This document shows positions 1 to 8,814 of a DNA stretch of 18,496 nucleotides, piece after piece. Position 1 is the first letter of the stretch, and each line of letters starts with the position of its first letter. The notes below the pieces were generated by a model. The model was not told the DNA's origin and ran no database searches. It saw nothing but the letters and a program-made list of their open reading frames with translations. The translations under genes and the position numbers were made by a program. Source of the stretch: an uncultured Pseudomonadota bacterium (GTDB taxonomy: Bacteria; Pseudomonadota; Gammaproteobacteria; Burkholderiales; Eutrophovitaceae); the NCBI GenBank assembly GCA_913057845.1, contig CAJXPC010000007.1, forward strand, positions 1 through 18,496. The letters are read 5' to 3'.

Positions 1-50
1 GATCTACACCTCTCTATTCGTCGGCAGCGTCAGATGTGTATAAGAGACAG
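1..50 (+). other. Illumina Nextera i5 adapter (sequencing artefact)
   Basis: This is not organism DNA. Bases 1-9 are the end of the P5 oligonucleotide (GATCTACAC), 10-17 are an eight-base index (CTCTCTAT, which matches the Nextera i5 index N/S502), 18-31 are the Nextera read-1 stem (TCGTCGGCAGCGTC), and 32-50 are the 19-base Tn5 mosaic end (AGATGTGTATAAGAGACAG). Order and spacing match a complete library adapter. Genomic sequence begins at base 51 inside frr. Apparent open reading frames crossing this segment are meaningless, and it should be trimmed. Confidence 0.98.
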
Positions 51-148
51 CGCCCCGTCCGGATCTTCTGCAGATCTAATTTCAATACGTCTAGAGATTT
101 TCCCATTCTCTCTAGCGCCTCACTCAATACAATCGAAACATCAGACAT
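51..148 (-). CDS. frr: Ribosome recycling factor, N-terminal fragment (contig-end truncated)
   Basis: Frr works with EF-G to split the post-termination ribosome so the subunits and mRNA can be reused. Only the first 32 codons plus two bases are present before the adapter. The translation starts MSDVSIVLSEALERM and ends with KIRTG, the conserved start of the family's first long helix (E. coli has KIRTGRA at the same place). The ATG is preceded by a good ribosome binding site, AAGGGA, about seven bases upstream. It lies 18 bases after pyrH, the usual rpsB-tsf-pyrH-frr order, so it is probably co-transcribed. The truncation is caused by the contig ending, not by a biological deletion. The family is normally about 185 residues. 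Confidence 0.93.
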
Positions 149-166
149 TTCGTTCCCTTTATTTCA

Positions 167-892
167 TCAATCGTGGACGAGTGTGCCTTCTTTGCCACCC
201 ATCACAGCATTCTTTAAGGCCCCCGGCTTCAAGATACTAAAAACACATAGAGGTAGCTTTTGATCGCGACACAGGGTGAGCGCCGTAGCGTCCATGACTT
301 TCAATTTCTTCTCAATTGCCTCATCGAAATGAATATCTTCATACCTAGTAGCATTGACATTTTTCAGAGGGTCATCTGAGTACACGCCGTCTACTTTAGT
401 GGCTTTAAATACAATATCTACATTCATTTCCATACCTCTAAGTGCCGCTGCCGTATCTGTCGTAAAAAATGGATTTCCAGTGCCAGCAGCAAATATTACA
501 ATCTGCCCTTGCTCAAGATAGCGTATAGATTTTCCCCGCACATAAGGCTCAGCGACTTGTTCTATATTTAGCGCTGAGACGACTCGACTTTTCGTACTAA
601 ACCTTTTGAAGGCGTCCTGCAAAGCAAGTGCATTCATCACCGTTGCCAGCATACCCATATAATCTGCAGTCGCACGATCCATACCTGACGCGGCTGGAGC
701 GACACCACGAAAAATATTACCGCCTCCAATGACAATAGCCATTTGGACACCAAGCTTTGACACCTCGACTAATTCAGAAACGATACGGTCTATAGTGATG
801 CGATTAACTCCGTACGAATCCTCGCCCATAAGGGCTTCTCCAGAGAGTTTAACCAGAATTCGCTTAAACTTAAGATCCTTAGAGATTTTCAT
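167..892 (-). CDS. pyrH: Uridylate kinase (UMP kinase)
   Basis: PyrH phosphorylates UMP to UDP with ATP in the cytoplasm, the committed step from de novo pyrimidine synthesis to UTP and CTP. At 241 residues it is the normal length for this hexameric bacterial enzyme of the amino acid kinase fold. Visible motifs are KLSGEAL (15-21, phosphate binding), GGGNIFRG (56-63), [11 protein letters not shown] (71-81), [13 protein letters not shown] (137-149, UMP and catalytic region), [10 protein letters not shown] (166-175, nucleotide binding) and DATA (201-204). The ATG start fits the family N-terminus. There is no strong Shine-Dalgarno in the 8-base gap after tsf, so translation may be coupled to tsf. 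The gene sits between tsf and frr as in most proteobacteria. The family is known to be allosterically controlled by GTP and UTP; nothing in this sequence tests that. Confidence 0.97.
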   Translation of the reverse strand: MKISKDLKFKRILVKLSGEALMGEDSYGVNRITIDRIVSELVEVSKLGVQMAIVIGGGNIFRGVAPAASGMDRATADYMGMLATVMNALALQDAFKRFSTKSRVVSALNIEQVAEPYVRGKSIRYLEQGQIVIFAAGTGNPFFTTDTAAALRGMEMNVDIVFKATKVDGVYSDDPLKNVNATRYEDIHFDEAIEKKLKVMDATALTLCRDQKLPLCVFSILKPGALKNAVMGGKEGTLVHD

Positions 893-900
893 CGCACTGG

Positions 901-1785
901 TTAAGACTTATTCGCCATCTGAGCAGCCACCTCAGCCGCAAAGTCATCAACCTTTTTCTCAATACCCTCACCCACGACAAATAAAGCGAATGAATCAACG
1001 CTCGATTGGGTCTCATTGAGTAATTTTTCGACTGACTTCTTATCGTCCTTCACAAAGACTTGTCCATAAAGGGTAACTTCTGACAAATACTTTTGAACGC
1101 TTCCCTCGACAATTTTCTCGACAATGTTCTCAGGCTTTCCAGACTCAATTGCTCTTGCCTTCGCGATTTCACGTTCTCTATCCAACACATTAGCGTCTAT
1201 ATCTTTAGACGAGAGTGCAACCGGCTTTACTGCAGCTATGTGCATCGCTAAATCCTTACCAAGTTCCGGGGAACCATTAACGACATCAACCAGTGCACCA
1301 ATTCTGTTCCCATGCAAATAAAACGCGAGCGATCCTTTAGCATCGAACTTTCTCGCTCTCCTGAGAGAAATATTTTCACCCAACTTCATAATCAAAGACT
1401 GCCTCACCTCTTCAATGGTTTCACCTTGAGGAAGCTTCTGATTAGAGATGGCAGCAATGTCGGTTTCATTAGTTAAGTTCACGACTTCGGCCACATTGTT
1501 GATGAACTTAAGAAAACTTTCATCTTTGCCTACAAAGTCAGTCTCACAATTCACCTCGACTATCGCACCTTGCTTTGCGTCAGCACTAATAGATATCGCA
1601 ATGGCGCCCTCAGCCGCAATTCGACCAGACACCTTGTTAGCTTTAGAGCCACCTTTGATGCGCATTAAATCTTCGGCCTTAACTAGGTCGCCCTCTGTCT
1701 CTGTGAGTGCTTTTTTACACTCCATCATCCCCAGACCAGTTCTTTCTCTAAGTTCTTTTACTAAACTCGCAGTAATCTGCGTCAT
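901..1785 (-). CDS. tsf: Translation elongation factor Ts
   Basis: EF-Ts is the nucleotide exchange factor that releases GDP from EF-Tu during elongation. The 294-residue product has the N-terminal UBA-like domain (roughly 1-45, including the [13 protein letters not shown] signature) and the core motif [11 protein letters not shown] around 81-91. The Asp-Phe pair in it (83-84) corresponds to residues known to intrude near the Mg2+ site of EF-Tu. Dimerisation and C-terminal modules follow, and the length is close to E. coli (283). The ATG has a GGGAG ribosome binding site eight bases upstream. It lies downstream of rpsB across a 135-base gap that contains a terminator-like hairpin, so tsf expression may depend on read-through or on a weak internal promoter I cannot identify. 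Confidence 0.97.
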   Translation of the reverse strand: MTQITASLVKELRERTGLGMMECKKALTETEGDLVKAEDLMRIKGGSKANKVSGRIAAEGAIAISISADAKQGAIVEVNCETDFVGKDESFLKFINNVAEVVNLTNETDIAAISNQKLPQGETIEEVRQSLIMKLGENISLRRARKFDAKGSLAFYLHGNRIGALVDVVNGSPELGKDLAMHIAAVKPVALSSKDIDANVLDREREIAKARAIESGKPENIVEKIVEGSVQKYLSEVTLYGQVFVKDDKKSVEKLLNETQSSVDSFALFVVGEGIEKKVDDFAAEVAAQMANKS

Positions 1786-1866
1786 CGTGTTAGCTCCCTC
1801 ATACGTTATTCATTCGTTCAACCACAAAATCTTGTTAGTTCACAGTTATATCGACTGAACTCACTG

Positions 1867-1900
1867 AAAAAAGATAAAAATATGGGGGCTGATGCCCCCA
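1867..1900 (-). terminator. Intrinsic terminator or attenuator between rpsB and tsf
   Basis: Read on the minus strand, a perfect 7-bp stem TGGGGGC/GCCCCCA with an ATCA loop (1883-1900) is followed by a T-rich tract, TATTTTTATCTTTTTT (1882-1867). This is a canonical rho-independent terminator layout with five consecutive G:C pairs plus one more. It starts about 20 bases after the rpsB stop codon. Because tsf lies downstream in the same direction, partial termination would lower EF-Ts relative to S2. Stem and T-tract are seen directly; attenuation is inference. Confidence 0.8.
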
Positions 1901-1920
1901 GTATTGCCCCTTAGAGAACG

Positions 1921-2667
1921 TTAGCTCTCCTGCTTGGGCTCAACACCCTCAGCCTCAACACCTTGCTCAGCAGCTATCTCAGCCAAAGATTGTTCACGAC
2001 CTGCCAATATCGCGTCGGCAATACCCCTTGCGTACAATTGGATCGCTTTGTTTGCGTCATCGTTACCAGGAATAACGTAATCAATACCCACAGGCGAGTG
2101 ATTTGTATCCACAACACCGATAATTGGTATACCAAGCTTGGTTGCTTCCTCAACTGCGATTTTTTGATAGCCAACATCTACGATAAACAAAGCATCCGGT
2201 AAAGACGGCATATCCTTAATACCACCCAGGCTTTTGTCTAACTTTTCGATTTCACGTTGATAGAACAAACTTTCTTTCTTAGACATGCGCTCATCAGCTC
2301 CGTCTGCCATTAAGGCTTCCATGTCTTTTAAACGCTTCGTGGACTGCTTCACCGTTTTATAGTTAGTCAACATACCACCCAACCAGCGGTGATTTACAAA
2401 AGGAGCTCCCGCTCGAAGCGCTTCTTCTTTAATGATATCTCGCGCTTGACGTTTCGTTCCAACAAAAAGAATTTTTCCCTTATTTGCCGATAATTGCTGC
2501 GCGTAATTAGACGCTTCGCGGAACATCGCTAAGGTTTTCTCTAAATTGACGATATGAATTTTGTTTCTATGGCCGAAGATAAATGGGGCCATTTTCGGGT
2601 TCCAAAATTTGGTTTGATGACCAAAGTGAACTCCCGCGTCTAACATTTCACGCATTGTGACTGACAT
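1921..2667 (-). CDS. rpsB: 30S ribosomal protein S2
   Basis: S2 is a late-assembling protein of the small ribosomal subunit, bound on the solvent side of the 30S body. The 248-residue product starts [20 protein letters not shown] and carries the family signatures [20 protein letters not shown] (22-41), [13 protein letters not shown] and a coiled-coil-like insertion ([19 protein letters not shown]), then the C-terminal [10 protein letters not shown] and IPGNDDA motifs. Length is near E. coli S2 (241). The ATG has an AGGAG ribosome binding site five bases upstream. It heads rpsB-tsf-pyrH-frr and has a leader with candidate promoter and RNA structure. Immediately upstream in the same direction is rlmB, an unusual neighbour for rpsB. 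Confidence 0.98.
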   Translation of the reverse strand: MSVTMREMLDAGVHFGHQTKFWNPKMAPFIFGHRNKIHIVNLEKTLAMFREASNYAQQLSANKGKILFVGTKRQARDIIKEEALRAGAPFVNHRWLGGMLTNYKTVKQSTKRLKDMEALMADGADERMSKKESLFYQREIEKLDKSLGGIKDMPSLPDALFIVDVGYQKIAVEEATKLGIPIIGVVDTNHSPVGIDYVIPGNDDANKAIQLYARGIADAILAGREQSLAEIAAEQGVEAEGVEPKQES

Positions 2668-2693
2668 TTCTACTCCTGTTTGGGTTATGCCTC

Positions 2694-2768
2694 CATTCGA
2701 CGGAACTCATTAACTGAGCACCCGAACAAATCGAATGTGCGAATTTCATCCATAGCCTTACAGGCCAT
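2694..2768 (-). promoter_or_regulatory. Structured rpsB leader, candidate S2 autoregulatory element
   Basis: Two hairpins can be read in the minus-strand leader. The first (2768-2752) is ATGGCC, loop TGTAA, GGCTAT, six pairs including one G-T. The second (2737-2694) is nested: an outer perfect 7-bp stem CATTCGA/TCGAATG, then CGG/CCG, then CTCA/TGAG closing a GTTAA loop, with internal loops that include GTG and TT. It ends about 26 bases before the rpsB start codon. In E. coli and other proteobacteria S2 represses its own mRNA through a structured rpsB leader, which makes this a good candidate. Correspondence with the known motif has not been checked by covariance. Confidence 0.5.
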
Positions 2769-2777
2769 TTCTGATAG

Positions 2778-2802
2778 TGAGAATTATATATTAAAATTCT
2801 CA
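2778..2802 (-). promoter_or_regulatory. Candidate rpsB promoter -10 within an inverted repeat
   Basis: On the minus strand a perfect TATAAT (2788-2783) lies about 115 bases before the rpsB start. The -35 region at 16-18 base spacing (TGATTT and nearby) is a poor match to TTGACA. The -10 is embedded in a perfect 8-bp inverted repeat, TGAGAATT and AATTCTCA, separated by nine A/T bases (2778-2802). The repeat could be an operator or only a by-product of AT-rich promoter sequence. Transcription starting here would include both leader hairpins. Confidence 0.45.
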
Positions 2803-2815
2803 GAAAATCACGAAT

Positions 2816-2835
2816 ATAGGCTCTTTTAGCCCTAT
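2816..2835 (-). terminator. Weak hairpin after rlmB, possible terminator
   Basis: About 14 bases beyond the rlmB stop the minus strand can fold ATAGGGCT with AGCCTAT (seven pairs, one bulged G) around an AAAAG loop. No continuous T-tract follows (TCGTGATTTT), so it is at best a weak terminator between rlmB and rpsB. Confidence 0.28.
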
Positions 2836-2848
2836 CACCCGCTTAAAA

Positions 2849-3589
2849 TCAAGACTTCAGTCTCGTGGCCTCATATAAACATATACCTACCGATACCGCG
2901 ACATTAAGACTCTCAATAACTTCCGTTATGGGAATAGAAACCAAATGATCACACGTTTCCTTGGTAAGCCTTCTAGCTCCAGACCCCTCCGCGCCAAAAA
3001 CGAGAACAGTTCGGCTTGTAAAGCTGAAGTCCCTAATCGACTCCTCAGCCTCGCCATCGGTACCCACAATCCAAAAATCCGCTTCCTTAAGTAAACGCAA
3101 GGACCTAGCCAAGTTCGTCACACTGATTAGAGGGATTATCCCCGCCGCACCACTGGCTACCTTTTCGACAACATCTGTAATTCCAACCGAACGATCTTTT
3201 GGCACAATGATCGCAGCCGCCCCAAAAGCACATGCTGAACGCATGATCGCACCCAAATTCCTAGGGTCGGTAACCCCATCAAGAACCACGAAAAGTTGAG
3301 CGTCAGATGGTCCGGCAATTAAATCCTCAAGGCTCACGACAGTTTGATCAACAGTAACCGAAGCCACAACTCCCTGGTGCGACACACCAGGCAACATGTT
3401 ATTTAGACGCTCCACATCACAGCGTAACGTTTTAACATTTGCCTCATTTAGCCTCTCCTCTAACTTACGAATCCGGGCATCCCTTCTCTTGCGATCAATA
3501 AAGACTTCACTGATTGTCGCAGGACTATGCCTCAACCTCGCAAACACCGCATGAAAACCAAAAATACGAGAATCTCCCTTAACGGACAT
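2849..3589 (-). CDS. rlmB: 23S rRNA (guanosine-2'-O-)-methyltransferase RlmB
   Basis: RlmB is a SPOUT-fold enzyme that methylates the 2'-O of a guanosine in domain V of 23S rRNA (G2251 in E. coli) using SAM. The 246-residue product has an N-terminal substrate-binding domain (about 1-75, RIFGFHAVFARL near the start) and the C-terminal knotted methyltransferase domain. The SPOUT motifs are present: LDGVTDPRNLGAIMRSA (motif 1), VFGAEGSGARRLT (motif 2) and IPITEVIESLNVAVSVGICLYE (motif 3). I chose the ATG at 3589 because AAGGG lies eight bases upstream and because the protein then aligns with E. coli RlmB. An in-frame GTG at 3616 would add nine residues but has no ribosome binding site. The start overlaps the rnr stop by 11 bases, so translation is probably coupled. 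Confidence 0.95.
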   Translation of the reverse strand: MSVKGDSRIFGFHAVFARLRHSPATISEVFIDRKRRDARIRKLEERLNEANVKTLRCDVERLNNMLPGVSHQGVVASVTVDQTVVSLEDLIAGPSDAQLFVVLDGVTDPRNLGAIMRSACAFGAAAIIVPKDRSVGITDVVEKVASGAAGIIPLISVTNLARSLRLLKEADFWIVGTDGEAEESIRDFSFTSRTVLVFGAEGSGARRLTKETCDHLVSIPITEVIESLNVAVSVGICLYEATRLKS

Positions 3590-5816
3590 GACGTCTACCC
3601 TTTTTTTGATGAGCACGCTTCAAAGTCACGCGCCCGGTCTCAACATTAGCCTCACTGATATAAACCGGGACACTATCACCAAGTCGATAGGTCGCCCCTG
3701 TCTCACTGCCTGTAAATGATACGGATCCGTCATCTAAGTTAAAAAATTCGTTGCCCAACTCTGAAACGTGCAGCAACCCCTCGAGACAAAGATCATCCAA
3801 GAAAATGAAACAACCAAATGAAGCGACGCTGACTACACGACCAGCGTATTCTTCTCCGATACACCTACCAGCGACAGTTGCATTTAACCAGCCGTGTGTC
3901 CAGCGAACAGCCTCCTCTACCTTGCGTTCGTTCGAAGAACAATGCTCCCCTAATTTCTCTATATCAGTAACCCTCTCATGAGGATGCCCCAATTGAGTTT
4001 TAATCGCACGATGCACCATTAAATCTGGATATCTTCTAATCGGAGAGGTGAAATGAGCATAGCTTTGATAGGCTAAACCAAAATGACCTGTAGGCGTCGG
4101 CGTATAGCGCGCCTGGTTCATCGTTCGCAACACCGCATTTTGAATTGACTCTCCCGCCGGATGATCACGGCTTGCTTCCAAAATTGCCAAAAAGTCAGAT
4201 GGTGTAGGGCGGGCCGCAATTTTTAGCTCGAAATCAAGGCTAATTAAAAACTCCGCTAATTTAGCTATTTTGGCTGAATCTGGTTCGGGATGAGCTCTAT
4301 ATAAAAAAGGCTCTTTATTAGCTTTGAGAAACTCAGCAGCTGCGACATTGGCGCAAAGCATGGCTTCTTCAATCATCTTGCTGGAAAAAAACCGCTCTTG
4401 TGTCTGTATCGCTGACACTTGACCTGAGTCATCAAACACAAACCCCGATTCGCGAGCATTAATTTCAAGCGCGCCTCTACCATGTCTATTTTTAAGGAGA
4501 GCCTGCGTGAGTACTTTGAGATTAATCAAGCTATCAAAAGTGCCTGACGGCAAGTGAGCTTCAGTCCCAGATTGAGCCTCATCCAATAGCACATCAACCT
4601 CTCTATAAGTCAGTCTTTTTTTCGAGTGGATGACCCCGAGTAGAAACTGAGACTCGACCACTCTTGCCTCGTTATCAAGCTCAATCTTAACTGCAACAAC
4701 CAGCCGGTCTTGATCCGGCTTGAGAGAACAAATCCCAGAAGATAATTCTTCCGGGAGCATGGGGCAAACCAATCTTGGAAAATAAACACTCGTGCTTCGT
4801 TTGCTGGCATCCTGATCAATCAAACTTCGTTGCTTGACATAGTGAGAAACATCCGCGATCGCCACATACAAGAGGTAACCCTCATCACGACGTTCCACAT
4901 AAACCGCATCGTCAAAGTCTTTGGCATCTGGGCCATCAATCGTAACAAATGGAAGGCCCCTTAAATCAACCCGACTGGATAGACTTGCTTCATCAACCAT
5001 TTCTGGAATAGCAGCGACTTCAGGGTCGAGCGATTCGTCCCGATGACCTGGAATACCGAATTTATGCAACGATATCGAGACTTCAATACCCGGATCATTT
5101 ATATTTCCTAGACTCTGAATCATGGTCGCCGACCAGGCTTCAGATTGCACATCAAAATGCCCTAATTCGGCCACGATCACGTCACCAAGAAAAGCTGTGA
5201 GTAACACTTCTTCGGCCAGATGAACCTGATCTTTTATTTCGTCGGCCAGCACACGTGTTACCAGTTTGGTTTTACGTTCCTCAACAATTAATATGATGCG
5301 GCGCGACCCTTGTTGCGTCAGTACTAAAGGAACCGCAAAAGGTGCACGATCAGGACTAGAGTTCGGTATTCTTAGCACAACCATTCGGTCGCCATTCAAT
5401 ATGCCACGAGCGTCAGATGACCTGATATACCAATCCCCCTCGCCATCGTGCACAAAAAACCCAAAGCCATCTCGATGTAACTCAACCGAACCTGAAGCCA
5501 CATGAAACAAAGGTCCTTCTAGAACCTCAGCATCACTTCCAATCACTAGAAATTTATTGCGTTCTAATTCGTTAAGTTTTTGCTGAACACTCGATTTCTT
5601 GTACCCGGCTGATCGGCATTGCTCATAAATGTCAGAGACCGACACACCACTCTCAGCAGGGTCCACCAGCGCACATAAAATTTGTCGCTGTAGGGGGTCT
5701 GGGAAGAACTCTTCGTTGCGGGATCGCTTCCGCGAGAAGTCCCGACCACTTTTCTTCACTTTTCTAGAACTACTCTGAGCAGCAGTCGTTAGACTTGCTC
5801 GTTTTCTTTTTACCAA
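3579..5816 (-). CDS. rnr: Ribonuclease R (3'-5' exoribonuclease)
   Basis: RNase R degrades structured RNA, including rRNA fragments and tmRNA-tagged messages, from the 3' end. The 745-residue product has a basic N-terminus and winged-helix domain (about 35-95), two cold-shock/OB domains (about 100-250), the RNB catalytic domain (about 284-610) and an S1 domain (about 655-735). The Mg2+-binding aspartates are all present at D294, D300, D302 and D303, with the spacing of E. coli D272/278/280/281. The sequence SYAHFTSPIRRYPDLMVHR (585-603) is intact. The start is a TTG, supported by GAGGT six bases upstream. The protein ends soon after the S1 domain with a short basic KKGRRHVR tail, lacking the long Lys-rich extension of the 813-residue E. 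coli enzyme. It is followed by overlapping rlmB, the same pairing as in E. coli. Confidence 0.96.
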   Translation of the reverse strand: MVKRKRASLTTAAQSSSRKVKKSGRDFSRKRSRNEEFFPDPLQRQILCALVDPAESGVSVSDIYEQCRSAGYKKSSVQQKLNELERNKFLVIGSDAEVLEGPLFHVASGSVELHRDGFGFFVHDGEGDWYIRSSDARGILNGDRMVVLRIPNSSPDRAPFAVPLVLTQQGSRRIILIVEERKTKLVTRVLADEIKDQVHLAEEVLLTAFLGDVIVAELGHFDVQSEAWSATMIQSLGNINDPGIEVSISLHKFGIPGHRDESLDPEVAAIPEMVDEASLSSRVDLRGLPFVTIDGPDAKDFDDAVYVERRDEGYLLYVAIADVSHYVKQRSLIDQDASKRSTSVYFPRLVCPMLPEELSSGICSLKPDQDRLVVAVKIELDNEARVVESQFLLGVIHSKKRLTYREVDVLLDEAQSGTEAHLPSGTFDSLINLKVLTQALLKNRHGRGALEINARESGFVFDDSGQVSAIQTQERFFSSKMIEEAMLCANVAAAEFLKANKEPFLYRAHPEPDSAKIAKLAEFLISLDFELKIAARPTPSDFLAILEASRDHPAGESIQNAVLRTMNQARYTPTPTGHFGLAYQSYAHFTSPIRRYPDLMVHRAIKTQLGHPHERVTDIEKLGEHCSSNERKVEEAVRWTHGWLNATVAGRCIGEEYAGRVVSVASFGCFIFLDDLCLEGLLHVSELGNEFFNLDDGSVSFTGSETGATYRLGDSVPVYISEANVETGRVTLKRAHQKKGRRHVR

Positions 5817-5822
5817 AGTTTT

Positions 5823-5827
5823 ACCTC
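5823..5827 (-). promoter_or_regulatory. Ribosome binding site supporting the TTG start of rnr
   Basis: The minus strand reads GAGGT, six bases before the TTG at 5816-5814. This is a near-ideal Shine-Dalgarno at near-ideal spacing, and no in-frame ATG nearby gives a better start, so the rare TTG initiation codon is accepted. Confidence 0.75.
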
Positions 5828-5843
5828 GGAATGATTAAATAAA

Positions 5844-5872
5844 TTGACAGGCTAATGACAGCTAGCTAGAGT
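5844..5872 (+). promoter_or_regulatory. Sigma70-type promoter of tRNA-Leu
   Basis: A perfect -35 TTGACA (5844-5849) and a TAGAGT -10 (5867-5872, four of six matches) are separated by exactly 17 bases. The following CACGCCTC is GC-rich, as is usual in the discriminator of stringently controlled stable-RNA promoters. The mature tRNA begins 11 bases after the -10. It is the best promoter match in the window. Stringent control is inferred from the discriminator composition alone. Confidence 0.8.
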
Positions 5873-5883
5873 CACGCCTCGTA

Positions 5884-5970
5884 GCCCGGATGGCGGAATT
5901 GGTAGACGCGTCAGGTTCAGGTCCTGGTAGTGGCAACACTGTGGAGGTTCGAGTCCTCTTTCGGGCACCA
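5884..5970 (+). tRNA. tRNA-Leu, anticodon CAG
   Basis: The 87-base sequence folds as a class II tRNA. The acceptor stem pairs GCCCGGA with TTCGGGC, followed by discriminator A and an encoded CCA. The D arm is GCGGAATTGGTAGACGC. The anticodon stem TCAGG/CCTGG encloses the loop TTCAGGT, giving anticodon CAG for CUG codons. There is a long variable arm (around TAGTGGCAACACTGT) and the T arm GGAGG-TTCGAGT-CCTCT. The long variable arm and A73 discriminator are leucine features. It is the only plus-strand gene here, has its own promoter, and is flanked by purA and rnr, which are both transcribed the other way. Confidence 0.97.
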
Positions 5971-6007
5971 AAAGGTGCAGCTGTCGTTGACGGATATCAA
6001 CTATCCT

Positions 6008-8520
<2,513 letters not shown>

Positions 8521-8565
8521 GACTTTTGCCTATTTAATTCTATCTTGAGGTCTCACACAGCTTCA

Positions 8566-8763
8566 TTAACACAAAAAAAGAAGCACTACTAAACCAACGA
8601 GCATAGACGAGAGACCAAAAAAACGAATTTGCCCGTCCGACATTCTAACCAATCTTTCAAACGTATCCCGCCATACTGTCGGAGACAAGAACGGGAGCAT
8701 ACCTTCTATTATGAGCACCAAAGCAATTGCGGTCGTAATGTCAGCAGCGTCCAAACTCATCAA
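8566..8763 (-). CDS. DUF2065 (YjeT-like) small inner membrane protein
   Basis: This 65-residue protein has two hydrophobic segments, about 9-28 (ITTAIALVLIIEGMLPFLSP) and about 47-64 (RFFGLSSMLVGLVVLLFLC). The connecting loop carries the family pattern WRDTFERLVRMSDGQIRFFGL. It resembles E. coli YjeT (65 residues, same EGMLPFL-like and R-x-FG landmarks). The molecular function of the family is not known to me. It almost always sits directly downstream of hflC, as here (51 bases after it and 45 bases before hisZ), which suggests a link to the HflKC complex, though that is only inference from context. The start may be either of two adjacent ATG codons, and a weak TAGAG lies upstream. Confidence 0.88.
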   Translation of the reverse strand: MMSLDAADITTAIALVLIIEGMLPFLSPTVWRDTFERLVRMSDGQIRFFGLSSMLVGLVVLLFLC

Positions 8764-8814
8764 ACTCTATTTTTACCACCGCCGCTGACAGCATTAACAC
8801 GTCATACGACTAAT

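Noticed and set aside
34..263. Open reading frames on the plus strand starting in the first bases.
   Set aside because: They begin inside the sequencing adapter and run antisense to frr and pyrH; both the start codons and the products are artefacts.
3579..3616. Possible programmed frameshift making an RNase R-RlmB fusion.
   Set aside because: rlmB is in the +1 frame relative to rnr, while the A AAA AAG tract favours a -1 slip, which meets TAG after one codon. Fusion is not supported.
5817..5883. Minus-strand promoter for rnr (CTGTCA, 16 bases, TTTAAT).
   Set aside because: Both hexamers match poorly, so it is not listed as a feature, though rnr must be transcribed from here or from purA read-through.
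5971..6007. Terminator for purA or for the tRNA-Leu gene.
   Set aside because: Only short overlapping stems occur (GGATA/TATCC and GTTGA/TCAAC), with no T-tract after them on either strand.
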